From assembly GCF_030151085.1 (NCBI RefSeq), contig NZ_JASLER010000080.1:1-64000 (forward strand): DNA of 64,000 nt. Direction: 5' to 3'. The number at the start of each line of letters is the position of its first letter. The stretch's first letter is position 1. The stretch comes from Bacteroides sp. GTDB taxonomy: Bacteria > Bacteroidota > Bacteroidia > Bacteroidales > Bacteroidaceae. The notes under the pieces were generated by a model. That model was given only the letters and a program-made list of their open reading frames with translations, made no database searches and had not been told where the DNA came from. A program made the position numbers and the translations under genes. Shown piece after piece: positions 17,943 through 27,441 of the stretch.

Positions 17943-19349
17943 TTATAATCCGAATTTTTCAATCCTCCTGTAAAGCGAAGTTCTGGTAATTCCCAGCATC
18001 TCGGCTGCTAACGTGATGTTTCCGCCACAGATGCGCAGTACCTCGTTGATGTTTTCCCGTTCCATCCGCTCCAGATTGTATCTCTCTTTTTCGGAGACGG
18101 CTCCTTGCGGCTGACGGTTGTGCAGGCTAAAATCTTCAGCTGATAGCAAACTACCTGTAGAGAGGATTACCGCACGCTCGATGGCGTGTTCCAATTCGCG
18201 CACATTGCCCGGCCAGCGATAGAGTTGCATCTGTTTGCGGGCTTCTTTTGAAATGCCTCGCAAGTCTTTCTTGTATTTCTTCCGATAGCGTTGCAGAAAA
18301 AAGTCGGCAAGTAAAAAGAGATCATTACCCCGTTCGCGAAGTGGAGGAATACGGATTTCAATGGTATTGATGCGGTATAGCAAATCCTGACGAAACTGCC
18401 CCTTGTCGATAGCTGCATATAAATCGGTATTTGTAGCACAAATCAACCGCACATCCACAGGATAAGAATCAGTGGAGCCTAAACGCGAACTTCTTCTTTG
18501 CTCAATAACAGAAAGTAACTTTGATTGAAGGGGCAGGTTTAAGTTACCGATTTCGTTGAGGAACAATGTACCGCCGGATGCAACTTCCACTCGTCCGGGC
18601 TTGTTTTTATGTGCATCGGTAAAAGCTCCTTTCTCATACCCGAAGAGCTCGCTTTCAAATAATGTCTCGGGAATGCTGCCTAGGTCGATAGGTACATAAA
18701 TTTCTTTCTTCCGAGGCGACTGTTCATAGATGTATCGGGCTATCAAGTCTTTTCCTGTTCCATTTTCTCCCAATAGCAGGAGGTTGGCATCAGTATCCGA
18801 GCATTTTCGGATCGTCTGGAATATGGCATGCATGGCTGCCGATTCACCGATAACATGAGCAGGCTCAAGAGCGGAAGAAAGGACTTCGGTTTGTTCTTTT
18901 AGAGTTTCTTGCTGTTGTTTCAGTTTCTCTTTCTGTTTGGTGAGGGTTTCTACTTCGCAACGGCTGAAACTGAGTTGCAGAGCGGAGGATATGGTTGCCA
19001 GAAGTTTATCATTCTGCCACGGTTTAGGGATAAAGTCTGTAGCACCTTGCTTGATGGCTTGCACGGCTTTCTCGGTATCGGCATAAGCTGTGATAAATAT
19101 CACTACTGCTTTCGAGTCGAGCTTTAATATTTCTTCCAACCATTGGAAACCTTCTTTTCCGCTTACTGCATCGCGCCTGAAATTCATGTCTAGCAGAATG
19201 ACATCAAAGCGGGTACGTGAAATAAGCGGCAATAATTCTCGGGGATCGGAAAGAGTGGTAATGCTTTCTGCCAATGGGCGCAAAAGCATCTTCAAAGTAA
19301 AAAGGATATCTTCGTTGTCGTCTACAATCAATATTTTGCCTCGTTTCAT
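17943..19349 (-). CDS. Sigma-54-dependent NtrC-type response regulator
   Basis: The 468-residue protein has a receiver domain (D10, D11, phosphoacceptor Asp54 in LLDMNF), a AAA+ domain with Walker A GENGTGKD, the sigma-54 contact loop GAFTDA and Walker B TLFLNEIG, and a C-terminal Fis-type helix-turn-helix (NITLAAEMLGITRTSLYRRI). It activates transcription by sigma-54 polymerase. The divergent ABC exporter gene at 19591 has a matching -24/-12 promoter and two enhancer-like sites, so it is the likely target. Confidence 0.93.
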   Translation of the reverse strand: MKRGKILIVDDNEDILFTLKMLLRPLAESITTLSDPRELLPLISRTRFDVILLDMNFRRDAVSGKEGFQWLEEILKLDSKAVVIFITAYADTEKAVQAIKQGATDFIPKPWQNDKLLATISSALQLSFSRCEVETLTKQKEKLKQQQETLKEQTEVLSSALEPAHVIGESAAMHAIFQTIRKCSDTDANLLLLGENGTGKDLIARYIYEQSPRKKEIYVPIDLGSIPETLFESELFGYEKGAFTDAHKNKPGRVEVASGGTLFLNEIGNLNLPLQSKLLSVIEQRRSSRLGSTDSYPVDVRLICATNTDLYAAIDKGQFRQDLLYRINTIEIRIPPLRERGNDLFLLADFFLQRYRKKYKKDLRGISKEARKQMQLYRWPGNVRELEHAIERAVILSTGSLLSAEDFSLHNRQPQGAVSEKERYNLERMERENINEVLRICGGNITLAAEMLGITRTSLYRRIEKFGL

Positions 19350-19405
19350 AGCAGCTGTTATTAGTAGGATAGGAGCAAAGGCAGTTCAGTCTAACTTTAC
19401 TTTTG

Positions 19406-19413
19406 CAAAGATA
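19406..19413 (-). promoter_or_regulatory. -7 promoter element for the NtrC-type regulator
   Basis: TATCTTTG on the minus strand, 56 bases before the regulator start. The enhancer-like sites at 19435-19471 lie where its -33 region would be, which would allow autoregulation. Confidence 0.5.
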
Positions 19414-19434
19414 GGCAAATATTCTGAAATCAGA

Positions 19435-19471
19435 GTGTACGATACCGTGCATCTGGTGTACGATATCGTGC
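19435..19471. promoter_or_regulatory. Paired enhancer-like sites for the NtrC-type regulator
   Basis: Two near-identical 16-mers, GTGTACGATACCGTGC (19435-19450) and GTGTACGATATCGTGC (19456-19471), are spaced 21 bp start to start. Each is an imperfect palindrome (core CGATATCG in the second). They lie 55-95 bp upstream of the -24 element of the exporter, the usual place for activator sites of this family. Binding by the adjacent regulator is inferred. Confidence 0.7.
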
Positions 19472-19525
19472 GTTTTTATTGATTTAGGTTTTATTCAAGT
19501 ATTTGAAATACAGAAGAATTATGTT

Positions 19526-19542
19526 TTGGTATAATTATTGCA
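19526..19542 (+). promoter_or_regulatory. Sigma-54 (-24/-12) promoter of the ABC exporter genes
   Basis: TTGGTATAATTATTGCA has the invariant GG (19528-19529) and GC (19540-19541) separated by exactly 10 bases, as required for sigma-54. The predicted transcription start is near 19553, about 38 bases before the ATG at 19591. The upstream paired sites and the adjacent NtrC-type gene support it. Confidence 0.75.
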
Positions 19543-19590
19543 AAACTTTCGTATAACGAATTGTTCATTGTCTTCATAAAATAGTAAACT

Positions 19591-22020
19591 ATGATAAAGC
19601 ATTACATCAAAGTAGCTCTTCGGCTTATCAAGCGGAGCATGTTGTTCTCTTCCATCAATATGCTGGGTTTTGTGTTCGGCATGACAGCGGCATTCCTTAT
19701 ATATCTGTGGGTGGTGAACGAACTGACCTATGAAGATTATAATCCAGATGCTGATAGAATATATAGAGTGGTAGAAGTTTACCGGAAGGAAACGGGAGAA
19801 ATAAAAGAATCTCCCAGTACAATTATTCCTTTAGTTGAAACTTTCAGAAAGGAATTTCCGCAAGTGGAAACAGCCACTATCATCAAGTATGAAAATGAAG
19901 CTACCATTGAGAATAGTACAGGCAAAAGTATTTCGGGGCTTCAAGCGTATGCCGATACTGCTTTCTTCAAAGTATTTACATTCGAGGTGGTAGCAGGTGA
20001 TCTTGCCGATATGAAAAGGTGTGATTTTTGTATACTTTCCGAACCATTTGCAATCAAGCTATTTGGCAGTACTGTAGCGGCGATCGGTAAAAAGGTAAAG
20101 TTACCTTCCGATTATCTATATAAACTTGAACCCAGACCGGTAGTTGCTGTTGTCAAGATTCCCCCTAAGTGTCATATTTTTTTTGATGTACTATTTGATA
20201 TCAATGGAGTGTGTGCTTACACAAACGGAATGCATTTCAACTCAATGGCTAACCGTGAACATCACCAAGTATATGTGAAGATGAAACAAGGTGACGAAGG
20301 TAAAATGTACCAGAAAGAGCATAAGGAGATGAGCCAGGTACTAAGCAAATTGGGGGATAAGAATACTCTTGTCCGTTTCCAGCCCATCAAGGATATTCAT
20401 TTGAAAACAAACTTTCCAGATCCAGATATAAAGAATCACGGGAGCATGGCAAGTATTTATTTGTTTGTCGGTTTGGCTGCTTTGGTCATCTTCATGGGTG
20501 CATTCAACTTTATGACACTTTCTACCGCTAGGGCCTCTCTACGTTATAAAGAAATAGGCGTGCGCAAAGTTACGGGTGCTAAGCGGAAAACATTGATTAC
20601 ACAATTCTTGTCCGAAAGTATAGTACAAGCAGTTATCTCATTAATGCTGGCTTTGGCATTGACGGAGCCGATGCTTCCATTCTTCAATAGGGTAATGAAT
20701 GCAAATATATCGTTGAGCCTGAGTTGGAGTATCTTATTTTACATCCTCTTTGGCATTATTGGAGTAGGGTGTATTGCAGGCAGCTATCCGGCATTCTACC
20801 TTTCGTCCATCAATCCGCTCATTGCTTTTAAAGGCGGACAAAAGACGGGTCAGAAAGGCGGATTAATAAGAGGGCTTGTATGCATACAGTTTGTAATCGC
20901 TATTTTCCTGATGATCGTTACAATGACTGTTTATAAACAACTGCATTATATGCAGAATAAAGATTTGGGGCTAGACAAGGAAAACATCGTAGCGGTATAT
21001 ACCAATCTGTGGTATGATGTCGGCGCCTTCAAACAGGAACTCATGAAGAATCCTGTTATTAAAAGCGTAGCAATGGGAAGTTCTATAGGCAACTTTTGTG
21101 AAAGCGGAGAATGGAAAGACGGAGCTATGACAGGCTGGACGGATATAGACGGAAAAGAGAACTCCTTGAAGATGTTAGCAGTCTTTACAGATGCTGACTT
21201 CTTAAAAACTTTCGATCTGAAACTGATTAAAGGTGAACTGCCGGATGATGATTATGATAACTACTGGGGAGGCGGAGGCTATCAGCGTACAGTGGTAATC
21301 AATGAAACAGCTTGGAAAGCCATGAAGATGGCTGATCCCATAGGGACGGAATTCCGGTTCACGGAAGGATGGGGCGGGGATTTTACTTTTCGTATTGTAG
21401 GTATTGTAAAAGATTTCAATTTCCAGTCTCTACGTGAGCAGATAAAACCTGCTTTCATTTGCTATAACCCCGAACAGATAGAATATCTATTTATCAAGAT
21501 TGCACCCGAACGTCGGCAGGAGACTTTGAAGTTCATTCAGCATAAGTTTGAGGAAATGGCACCTTTGTTTGTTAAAGAGTTCCGTTATCAATATTTCTCC
21601 GACGCTCTGAACAAGAACTATACTAAGGAACAACAGCAAAGTCGCATGCTGCTCTTCTTCACAGTACTAGCCATTGTAATAGCTATGATGGGAGTATTCG
21701 GATTGGTTTCCCTCTCTACGGAGCAACGAACCAAGGAGATAGGCATCCGGAAAGTAAATGGTGCGCATTCCGACTGTATTGTGAGGATGTTCTGCCGGGA
21801 ATACCTCAAATGGGTGGGCATAGCTTTCGTCATAGCATGTCCTTTAGGGTATTTCTTCATGCAGCGTTGGCTCACTGAGTTTGCTTATCAGACTTCTATC
21901 AGTTGGTGGTTATTTGTACTGGCAGGAGTTCTTATCGGAGGAATTACCTTATTAACCGTTATTTGCCAGACGTGGCGGAAAGCTTCGCAGAATCCAGTGA
22001 AGTCATTGCGTTACGAATAG
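19591..22020 (+). CDS. FtsX/MacB-type ABC transporter permease
   Basis: The 809-residue product has two copies of the FtsX layout: an N-terminal membrane helix (about 17-40) followed by a periplasmic core domain and three helices (about 285-420), then another helix, periplasmic domain and three helices at the C-terminus. Both three-helix blocks contain the RxKEIGVRKVTGA-type coupling motif (near residues 320 and 715). This is the double-FtsX form common in Bacteroidota. Such transporters use ATP to drive export or envelope processes; the substrate is unknown. The ATPase follows. Confidence 0.88.
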   Translation: MIKHYIKVALRLIKRSMLFSSINMLGFVFGMTAAFLIYLWVVNELTYEDYNPDADRIYRVVEVYRKETGEIKESPSTIIPLVETFRKEFPQVETATIIKYENEATIENSTGKSISGLQAYADTAFFKVFTFEVVAGDLADMKRCDFCILSEPFAIKLFGSTVAAIGKKVKLPSDYLYKLEPRPVVAVVKIPPKCHIFFDVLFDINGVCAYTNGMHFNSMANREHHQVYVKMKQGDEGKMYQKEHKEMSQVLSKLGDKNTLVRFQPIKDIHLKTNFPDPDIKNHGSMASIYLFVGLAALVIFMGAFNFMTLSTARASLRYKEIGVRKVTGAKRKTLITQFLSESIVQAVISLMLALALTEPMLPFFNRVMNANISLSLSWSILFYILFGIIGVGCIAGSYPAFYLSSINPLIAFKGGQKTGQKGGLIRGLVCIQFVIAIFLMIVTMTVYKQLHYMQNKDLGLDKENIVAVYTNLWYDVGAFKQELMKNPVIKSVAMGSSIGNFCESGEWKDGAMTGWTDIDGKENSLKMLAVFTDADFLKTFDLKLIKGELPDDDYDNYWGGGGYQRTVVINETAWKAMKMADPIGTEFRFTEGWGGDFTFRIVGIVKDFNFQSLREQIKPAFICYNPEQIEYLFIKIAPERRQETLKFIQHKFEEMAPLFVKEFRYQYFSDALNKNYTKEQQQSRMLLFFTVLAIVIAMMGVFGLVSLSTEQRTKEIGIRKVNGAHSDCIVRMFCREYLKWVGIAFVIACPLGYFFMQRWLTEFAYQTSISWWLFVLAGVLIGGITLLTVICQTWRKASQNPVKSLRYE

Positions 22021-22075
22021 ATTCAAAATAATATACTCATTATTAAAATCAATCATTAAACTAAATATCCATATT

Positions 22076-22753
22076 ATGATAAAGACAATTGGACTCAGCA
22101 AAATATTCCGCACCGAAAGCGTGCAGACTACTGCCTTGAACGAAGTAAGCCTCGATATCAATCAAGGCGAGTTTATAGCTATTATGGGACCATCCGGCTG
22201 CGGAAAATCCACCTTATTAAATATACTGGGCTTGCTCGATAATCCTACTTCGGGAGAACTTTGGTTCTTAGATCAAGAAGTATCCCGTTTCTCCGAAAAC
22301 AACCGTACCGATCTTCGAAATGGCAACATCGGTTTCGTCTTCCAAAGCTTTAACCTTATTGACGAACTCACTGTTTTCGAAAATGTAGAGCTTCCACTTC
22401 TCTATGCCGGAGTCTCCGTCCGAGAACGAGCCGAACGTGTGAACAAAGCTTTGGAACGAATGCAGATCGCCCACCGTACCGAACATTATCCTCAACAATT
22501 ATCGGGCGGTCAGCAACAACGTGTGGCAATAGCCCGTGCCATTGTTACTAACCCCCACATTATCCTTGCAGACGAACCTACAGGTAATCTGGATTCAACC
22601 AATGGTAACGAGGTAATGTCACTATTGAAAGAGTTGAATGACGATGGCGCCACAGTTGTAATGGTTACTCACTCCGAAGATAATGCTCGTGAAGCCAAAC
22701 GCATTATCCGCATGATGGATGGGTGCATTTTGACCGAAAGTACCAGAATATAG
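22076..22753 (+). CDS. ABC transporter ATPase, LolD/MacB type
   Basis: The 225-residue protein has Walker A GPSGCGKST (about residues 38-46), Q-loop FQSFNL, signature LSGGQQQRVAIARA, Walker B ILADEPTGNLDS and the switch histidine in VTHS. It is the ATP-hydrolysing partner of the permease 55 bases upstream and is probably expressed from the same sigma-54 promoter. Confidence 0.92.
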   Translation: MIKTIGLSKIFRTESVQTTALNEVSLDINQGEFIAIMGPSGCGKSTLLNILGLLDNPTSGELWFLDQEVSRFSENNRTDLRNGNIGFVFQSFNLIDELTVFENVELPLLYAGVSVRERAERVNKALERMQIAHRTEHYPQQLSGGQQQRVAIARAIVTNPHIILADEPTGNLDSTNGNEVMSLLKELNDDGATVVMVTHSEDNAREAKRIIRMMDGCILTESTRI

Positions 22754-22831
22754 CAAGAGACAAGTAGTGCTATTAAAATAATGTTTGTTTTTTTATTATT
22801 GTTGAACGAAGGAGTTATAACCTTTTTTTAT

Positions 22832-22839
22832 TAATTTTG
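22832..22839 (+). promoter_or_regulatory. -7 promoter element for fhs
   Basis: TAATTTTG 45 bases before the fhs start; no clear -33 element. Confidence 0.45.
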
Positions 22840-22884
22840 CAACTTTTCGAAAATCGGAGTTGTTACTTTAAGAAAAGACTAGAT

Positions 22885-24555
22885 ATGAAATCAGACATTG
22901 AAATAGCTCGTAGCATAGAGCTGAAGAAGATAAAGCAGGTTGCAGAAAGTGTAGGTATCCCACGTGATGAAGTAGAAAACTATGGACGTTATATCGCTAA
23001 GATTCCCGAGTATCTGATAGATGAGGAGAAAGTAAAGCAAAGTAACTTAATACTGGTAACTGCTATTACTGCAACTAAAGCGGGTATTGGAAAGACAACC
23101 GTCTCCATCGGTTTGGCTTTAGGATTGAACAAGATAGGCAAAAAAGCGATTGTTGCTTTGCGTGAACCTTCTCTCGGACCTTGCTTCGGTATGAAAGGTG
23201 GTGCGGCAGGTGGTGGTTATGCTCAGGTGCTTCCCATGGAAAAAATCAACCTGCACTTTACAGGAGATTTTCATGCCATCACTTCGGCGCACAATATGAT
23301 TTCAGCTTTGCTGGACAATCATCTCTATCAGCATCAGGCTGAAGGTTTCGGACTGAAAGAGATTATCTGGCGACGTGTGCTCGATGTGAACGACCGCTCC
23401 TTGCGTAGCATTGTTACCGGCTTAGGACCTCGCAGTAACGGAATTACCCAGGAGTCCGGCTTTGATATTACTCCTGCATCCGAAATCATGGCAATTCTCT
23501 GTCTCTCGAAAGATCTTAACGACTTACGCCGTCGCATCGAGAACATAATCCTCGGTTTTACATACGATGATAAACCCTTTACTGTAAAAGATTTAGGTGT
23601 AGCCGGAGCTATTACTGTTCTGCTGAAAGATGCCATCCATCCTAACTTGGTACAGACTACCGAAGGGACGGCTGCTTTTGTTCATGGCGGACCGTTCGCA
23701 AATATAGCACATGGTTGTAATTCCATACTTGCTACCAAGATGGCAATGACTTTTGGCGATTACGTAATAACAGAAGCAGGTTTCGGTGCCGACTTGGGTG
23801 CGGAGAAATTTTATGATATCAAATGTCGTAAAAGCGGTTTACAGCCTAAATTAACTGTGATTGTTGCCACTGCGCAAGGATTGAAAATGCACGGTGGTGT
23901 AAGCCTTGATCGTATTAAAGAACCTAATATGGAGGGTTTAAGAGAGGGCTTCAATAATTTGAATAAACATGTGCGCAATCTTCGCTCGTTCGGGCAGACA
24001 ATTGTAGTTGCATTCAACCGTTTTGCTAGTGATACGGACGAGGAAGTGGATGCAATCCGTCGCCATTGTGAAGAGAACTTACAGGTAGGCTTTGCCATTA
24101 ATAATGCTTTTACAGAAGGCGGTGAAGGTGCTGTGGATTTAGCTAATCTTGTAGTAGAAACCATTGAGAAGAATCCGTCTGCTCCTTTGCAATATGCATA
24201 CGCGGAGAGTGACTCTGTATCGCAGAAAATAGAGAAAGTAGCTTGCAATTTGTATGGTGCCAGTGTGGTAACTTATAGCAGTGCTTCGCGCAAGATGATG
24301 AAGATGATCGAAAAAATGGGAATTGCCCATTATCCGGTTTGTATTGCTAAAACTCAATATTCATTCTCTGCTGATCCAAAGATATATGGTGCAGTCGATA
24401 ACTTTGAGTTCCATATCAAAGACATCGTTATCAATAATGGTGCTGAAATGATAGTAGCTATTGCCGGTGAAATACTTCGTATGCCGGGCTTGCCTAAAGT
24501 ACCGCAAGCACAGTTTATCGACATTGTAGATGGCAATATAGAAGGGCTGAGTTAA
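22885..24555 (+). CDS. fhs: Formate-tetrahydrofolate ligase
   Basis: The 556-residue enzyme makes 10-formyl-tetrahydrofolate from formate, ATP and tetrahydrofolate. The nucleotide-binding motif is ITATKAGIGKTT, close to the family pattern TPxxxGEGKTT, and the folate-binding region FHAITSAHNM and the later FTEGGEGA are present. ATG 22885 is preferred to an upstream TTG/CTG extension because the family start MKSDIEIA lies there. It is convergent with glyA, so two one-carbon enzymes share a bidirectional terminator. Confidence 0.94.
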   Translation: MKSDIEIARSIELKKIKQVAESVGIPRDEVENYGRYIAKIPEYLIDEEKVKQSNLILVTAITATKAGIGKTTVSIGLALGLNKIGKKAIVALREPSLGPCFGMKGGAAGGGYAQVLPMEKINLHFTGDFHAITSAHNMISALLDNHLYQHQAEGFGLKEIIWRRVLDVNDRSLRSIVTGLGPRSNGITQESGFDITPASEIMAILCLSKDLNDLRRRIENIILGFTYDDKPFTVKDLGVAGAITVLLKDAIHPNLVQTTEGTAAFVHGGPFANIAHGCNSILATKMAMTFGDYVITEAGFGADLGAEKFYDIKCRKSGLQPKLTVIVATAQGLKMHGGVSLDRIKEPNMEGLREGFNNLNKHVRNLRSFGQTIVVAFNRFASDTDEEVDAIRRHCEENLQVGFAINNAFTEGGEGAVDLANLVVETIEKNPSAPLQYAYAESDSVSQKIEKVACNLYGASVVTYSSASRKMMKMIEKMGIAHYPVCIAKTQYSFSADPKIYGAVDNFEFHIKDIVINNGAEMIVAIAGEILRMPGLPKVPQAQFIDIVDGNIEGLS

Positions 24556-24655
24556 TTGAGAATTGAGAATAAAAAAATAGGCTGCGCATTGATACCAATC
24601 ATGCGCAGCCTTTATTTTGTGAGAACTATTATTTTTTGATTCTCAATTCTCAATT
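24554..24655. terminator. Bidirectional terminator between fhs and glyA
   Basis: Outer perfect 17-base arms (24554-24570 and 24639-24655, two copies of ATTGAGA) surround a strong 11-bp stem, AGGCTGCGCAT at 24579-24589 with its complement at 24601-24611, flanked by A- and T-runs. The core GGCTGCGCA recurs in the terminator at 35652-35711. Confidence 0.9.
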
Positions 24656-25935
24656 TAATAAGCAAACAACGGATATTTCTCCATTGTCTTACCTACACGT
24701 GCACGAACTTCTGCAATTACTTGTTCGTTTTCTACGTTAGAAAGAACGGTTTCAATCATTTCGGCGATCTCTTGCATTAAATCTTCTTTAGCACCACGAG
24801 TCGTGATAGCAGGAGTACCCAAACGGATACCTGAAGTTTGGAAAGCAGAGCGGCTATCAAACGGAACCATATTCTTATTTACGGTGATATCAGCAGATAC
24901 CAATGCTTTTTCAGCTACTTTACCGGTCAAATCAGGATATTTGCTACGGAGGTCAACCAACATAGAGTGGTTATCTGTACCACCGGAAACGATAGTAAAG
25001 CCGCGGTCTATCAAAGCCTGTGCCAATGCAGCAGCATTCTTTTTCACTTGCTTGGCATATTCTTTCCATTCCGGTTGAAGGATTTCACCGAAAGCTACTG
25101 CTTTGGCAGCAATAACGTGTTCCAACGGACCACCTTGGATACCGGGGAATACGGCTGAATCGAGCAATTGAGACATCATCTTGATTTCACCCTTCGGAGT
25201 AGTCTTGCCCCATGGATTGGGAAAATCTTTACCCATCATGATAACACCACCACGAGGACCACGCAATGTCTTGTGAGTAGTAGAAGTTACGATATGAGCA
25301 TATTTAACGGGGTTATCCAGTTCGCCGGCTGCAATAAGACCGGCAGGATGTGCCATGTCGATCATCAATAAAGCACCTACTTTATCAGCAATTTCGCGCA
25401 TGCGCTTGTAATCCCATTCGCGGGAATAAGCCGAACCACCACCAATAATCATTTTCGGTTTCTCACGCAAAGCAACTTCTTCCATTTGATCGTAGTCTAC
25501 GCGACCGGTTTCTTGGTTCAAGTTATATTCGCACGGAGTATAGATAATACCGGAAGTATTTACTAAAGAACCATGAGAAAGGTGTCCGCCATGTGCAAGG
25601 TTCAATCCCATGAACTTGTCACCCGGGTTGAGTACTGCAAGGAATACGGCTGCATTGGCTTGTGCACCTGAGTGCGGTTGTACGTTTGCCCATTCAGCGC
25701 CAAAGATTTCTTTCAGGCGGTCAATGGCAATTTGTTCGCTTTGGTCTACTACTTCGCAACCACCATAATAACGCTTGCCGGGATAACCTTCGGCGTATTT
25801 GTTGGTGAGGCAGGAGCCCATAGCCTGCATAACTTGGTCACTTACAAAGTTCTCTGATGCAATCAGTTCAATGCCTTTGAGCTGACGTTGATGTTCTTTT
25901 TCGATGATGTCGAAAATTAAATCGTCTCTTTTCAT
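24655..25935 (-). CDS. glyA: Serine hydroxymethyltransferase
   Basis: The 426-residue PLP enzyme interconverts serine and glycine and loads tetrahydrofolate with a one-carbon unit. It contains the YAEGYPGKRYYGG segment, and the PLP lysine lies in VTSTTHKTLRGPRGG (about residue 228). Length and motifs are standard. A -7 box lies 50 bases upstream. Confidence 0.97.
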   Translation of the reverse strand: MKRDDLIFDIIEKEHQRQLKGIELIASENFVSDQVMQAMGSCLTNKYAEGYPGKRYYGGCEVVDQSEQIAIDRLKEIFGAEWANVQPHSGAQANAAVFLAVLNPGDKFMGLNLAHGGHLSHGSLVNTSGIIYTPCEYNLNQETGRVDYDQMEEVALREKPKMIIGGGSAYSREWDYKRMREIADKVGALLMIDMAHPAGLIAAGELDNPVKYAHIVTSTTHKTLRGPRGGVIMMGKDFPNPWGKTTPKGEIKMMSQLLDSAVFPGIQGGPLEHVIAAKAVAFGEILQPEWKEYAKQVKKNAAALAQALIDRGFTIVSGGTDNHSMLVDLRSKYPDLTGKVAEKALVSADITVNKNMVPFDSRSAFQTSGIRLGTPAITTRGAKEDLMQEIAEMIETVLSNVENEQVIAEVRARVGKTMEKYPLFAY

Positions 25936-25986
25936 TATTGCTTACTTAGATAAGTTTGATTAATCTGTGTTTCCTTATTAAGCGTA

Positions 25987-25994
25987 CAAATTTA
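25987..25994 (-). promoter_or_regulatory. -7 promoter element for glyA
   Basis: TAAATTTG on the minus strand, 52 bases before the glyA start. Confidence 0.45.
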
Positions 25995-26061
25995 AAGGAA
26001 ATAAATGAATAAATTGAAAGAAAATCTGTTTTTTTGGTTAACAATTTGCTGTGTCGAAGCT

Positions 26062-26835
26062 TTAGAAGAATACCCCTAAAGAAAAGCTAAGTACATTGTC
26101 ATGCCGGTGGAATCGGATTTCGTTGTTGGTGTCGGCCTCGTTGATGGTATTCCCGCTTGAAGGAACATCGTATGAAACCTGCTTGGAGATATTATGCAAA
26201 CCGATGTCGTAGCGGAAATCAAAAAAGATACGTGATATGGTTACTGCAACACCCGCCGTAATACTGAGGTTCAGCGGACGTAACTGTTCTTTGATATTCT
26301 GCTGATCGAAGTTCTCAAAAGTCACTTTACTTTTTTGTGCCCAAATATAACGTATCTTAGGACCGCCAAATATAGCAAGGCTGTAAGGACCTTCCTTGAT
26401 AATGTTATAACCGTAGATTACAGGAACATCAATACTATGGATAGACGAAGTAATGGAGGCTTCTGCCGGTATAGCGCCAACAGGGGCATCATCCGGCAGA
26501 GGCTTTTCGAAGGTGATATTGCAACGGTTGATATTATAAGATACCTCCGGTTGCAAGAAATGACGTTCAACGTTTATCCGCATAAAAACGGAACCGAAAT
26601 AACCTATCTTATAATTATTCTGTACTTCCTCGATGGCAACACCATTTACACTGAAATTGGAAACCAGGAATAAGGAAGAAGTAAAACCACCTTTGACGCC
26701 AAAATTTGCAGAGCGTTCTTTCCGTGTTTTAGGGTGGTCATCATCGTAAGTACCGGGGACTGAAGGATGCTGTCCCCACATCATTGCAGAGAATGTCAAC
26801 AACCCCATACAGATAATAATTAGTTTACGTCCCAT
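26062..26835 (-). CDS. PorT-like outer-membrane barrel protein
   Basis: The 257-residue product has a signal peptide (MGRKLIIICMGLLTFSAMMWGQ), a short polar segment, and then the pattern NFGVKGGFTSSLF and LQPEVSYN typical of the small porin-like barrels of Bacteroidota, with the last strand ending VLSFSLGVFF. It is the last gene of a run with pyrB, pyrI and a flavin reductase, separated from the latter by 6 bases. Its function is unknown. Confidence 0.72.
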   Translation of the reverse strand: MGRKLIIICMGLLTFSAMMWGQHPSVPGTYDDDHPKTRKERSANFGVKGGFTSSLFLVSNFSVNGVAIEEVQNNYKIGYFGSVFMRINVERHFLQPEVSYNINRCNITFEKPLPDDAPVGAIPAEASITSSIHSIDVPVIYGYNIIKEGPYSLAIFGGPKIRYIWAQKSKVTFENFDQQNIKEQLRPLNLSITAGVAVTISRIFFDFRYDIGLHNISKQVSYDVPSSGNTINEADTNNEIRFHRHDNVLSFSLGVFF

Positions 26836-26841
26836 CCTTAT

Positions 26842-27426
26842 TTATAGTCTTGCTGCCTTATTATTTCTTTTTTCCACTGACCAGCCGAATTTGCCGATTT
26901 TCTCACCTAATTCATAATATCCACCGTGCACATATACCAAAGGATTGGTTTCTGCCAATTCCAGTTTTCCGTTTTCCGGATTCAGATTGTTTGTATCGGC
27001 ACGAACATTCACCACGTCGGCTATGAACATGTCGTGTGAACCAAGGGCTACAATCTCCTTCACCCGACATTCGATGCAAAGCGGTGATTCTTCGATGAGG
27101 GGTGCACTAACTACGGTACATTTACCCGGGGTGAGGTTCATTTCTTCAAACTTATTGTAATCCTTTCCGGAGCGAACACCGCACCAGTCAGTAGCACGAG
27201 CCATATCTTTGGTGGTAAGATTGATGACGAACTCCATATTCCGTTTGATAATGTCGTAGGAATGGCGTTCAGGGCGTACGGAAATATAGCACATGGGCGG
27301 GTTCGTACAAATCGTCCCCGTCCATGCTACAGTCAGTATGTTAAATTCCTCCGGAGTGCTTCCGCAACTTACCAGGACAGCAGGTAACGGATAAATCATT
27401 GTTCCGGGTTTCCAATCTTCTTTCAT
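26842..27426 (-). CDS. Flavin reductase family protein
   Basis: The 194-residue protein matches the FMN-binding split-barrel flavin reductase-like family: PAVLVSCG near the N-terminus, NILTVAWTGTICTNPPMCYISVRPERHSYD in the flavin-binding half, and the motif SHDMFIADVVNV. These proteins bind FMN and reduce flavin or quinone-type acceptors with NAD(P)H. It lies 15 bases after pyrI; a link with pyrimidine synthesis is unclear. Confidence 0.85.
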   Translation of the reverse strand: MKEDWKPGTMIYPLPAVLVSCGSTPEEFNILTVAWTGTICTNPPMCYISVRPERHSYDIIKRNMEFVINLTTKDMARATDWCGVRSGKDYNKFEEMNLTPGKCTVVSAPLIEESPLCIECRVKEIVALGSHDMFIADVVNVRADTNNLNPENGKLELAETNPLVYVHGGYYELGEKIGKFGWSVEKRNNKAARL

Positions 27427-27441
27427 AAGTAAAAACTCAGC

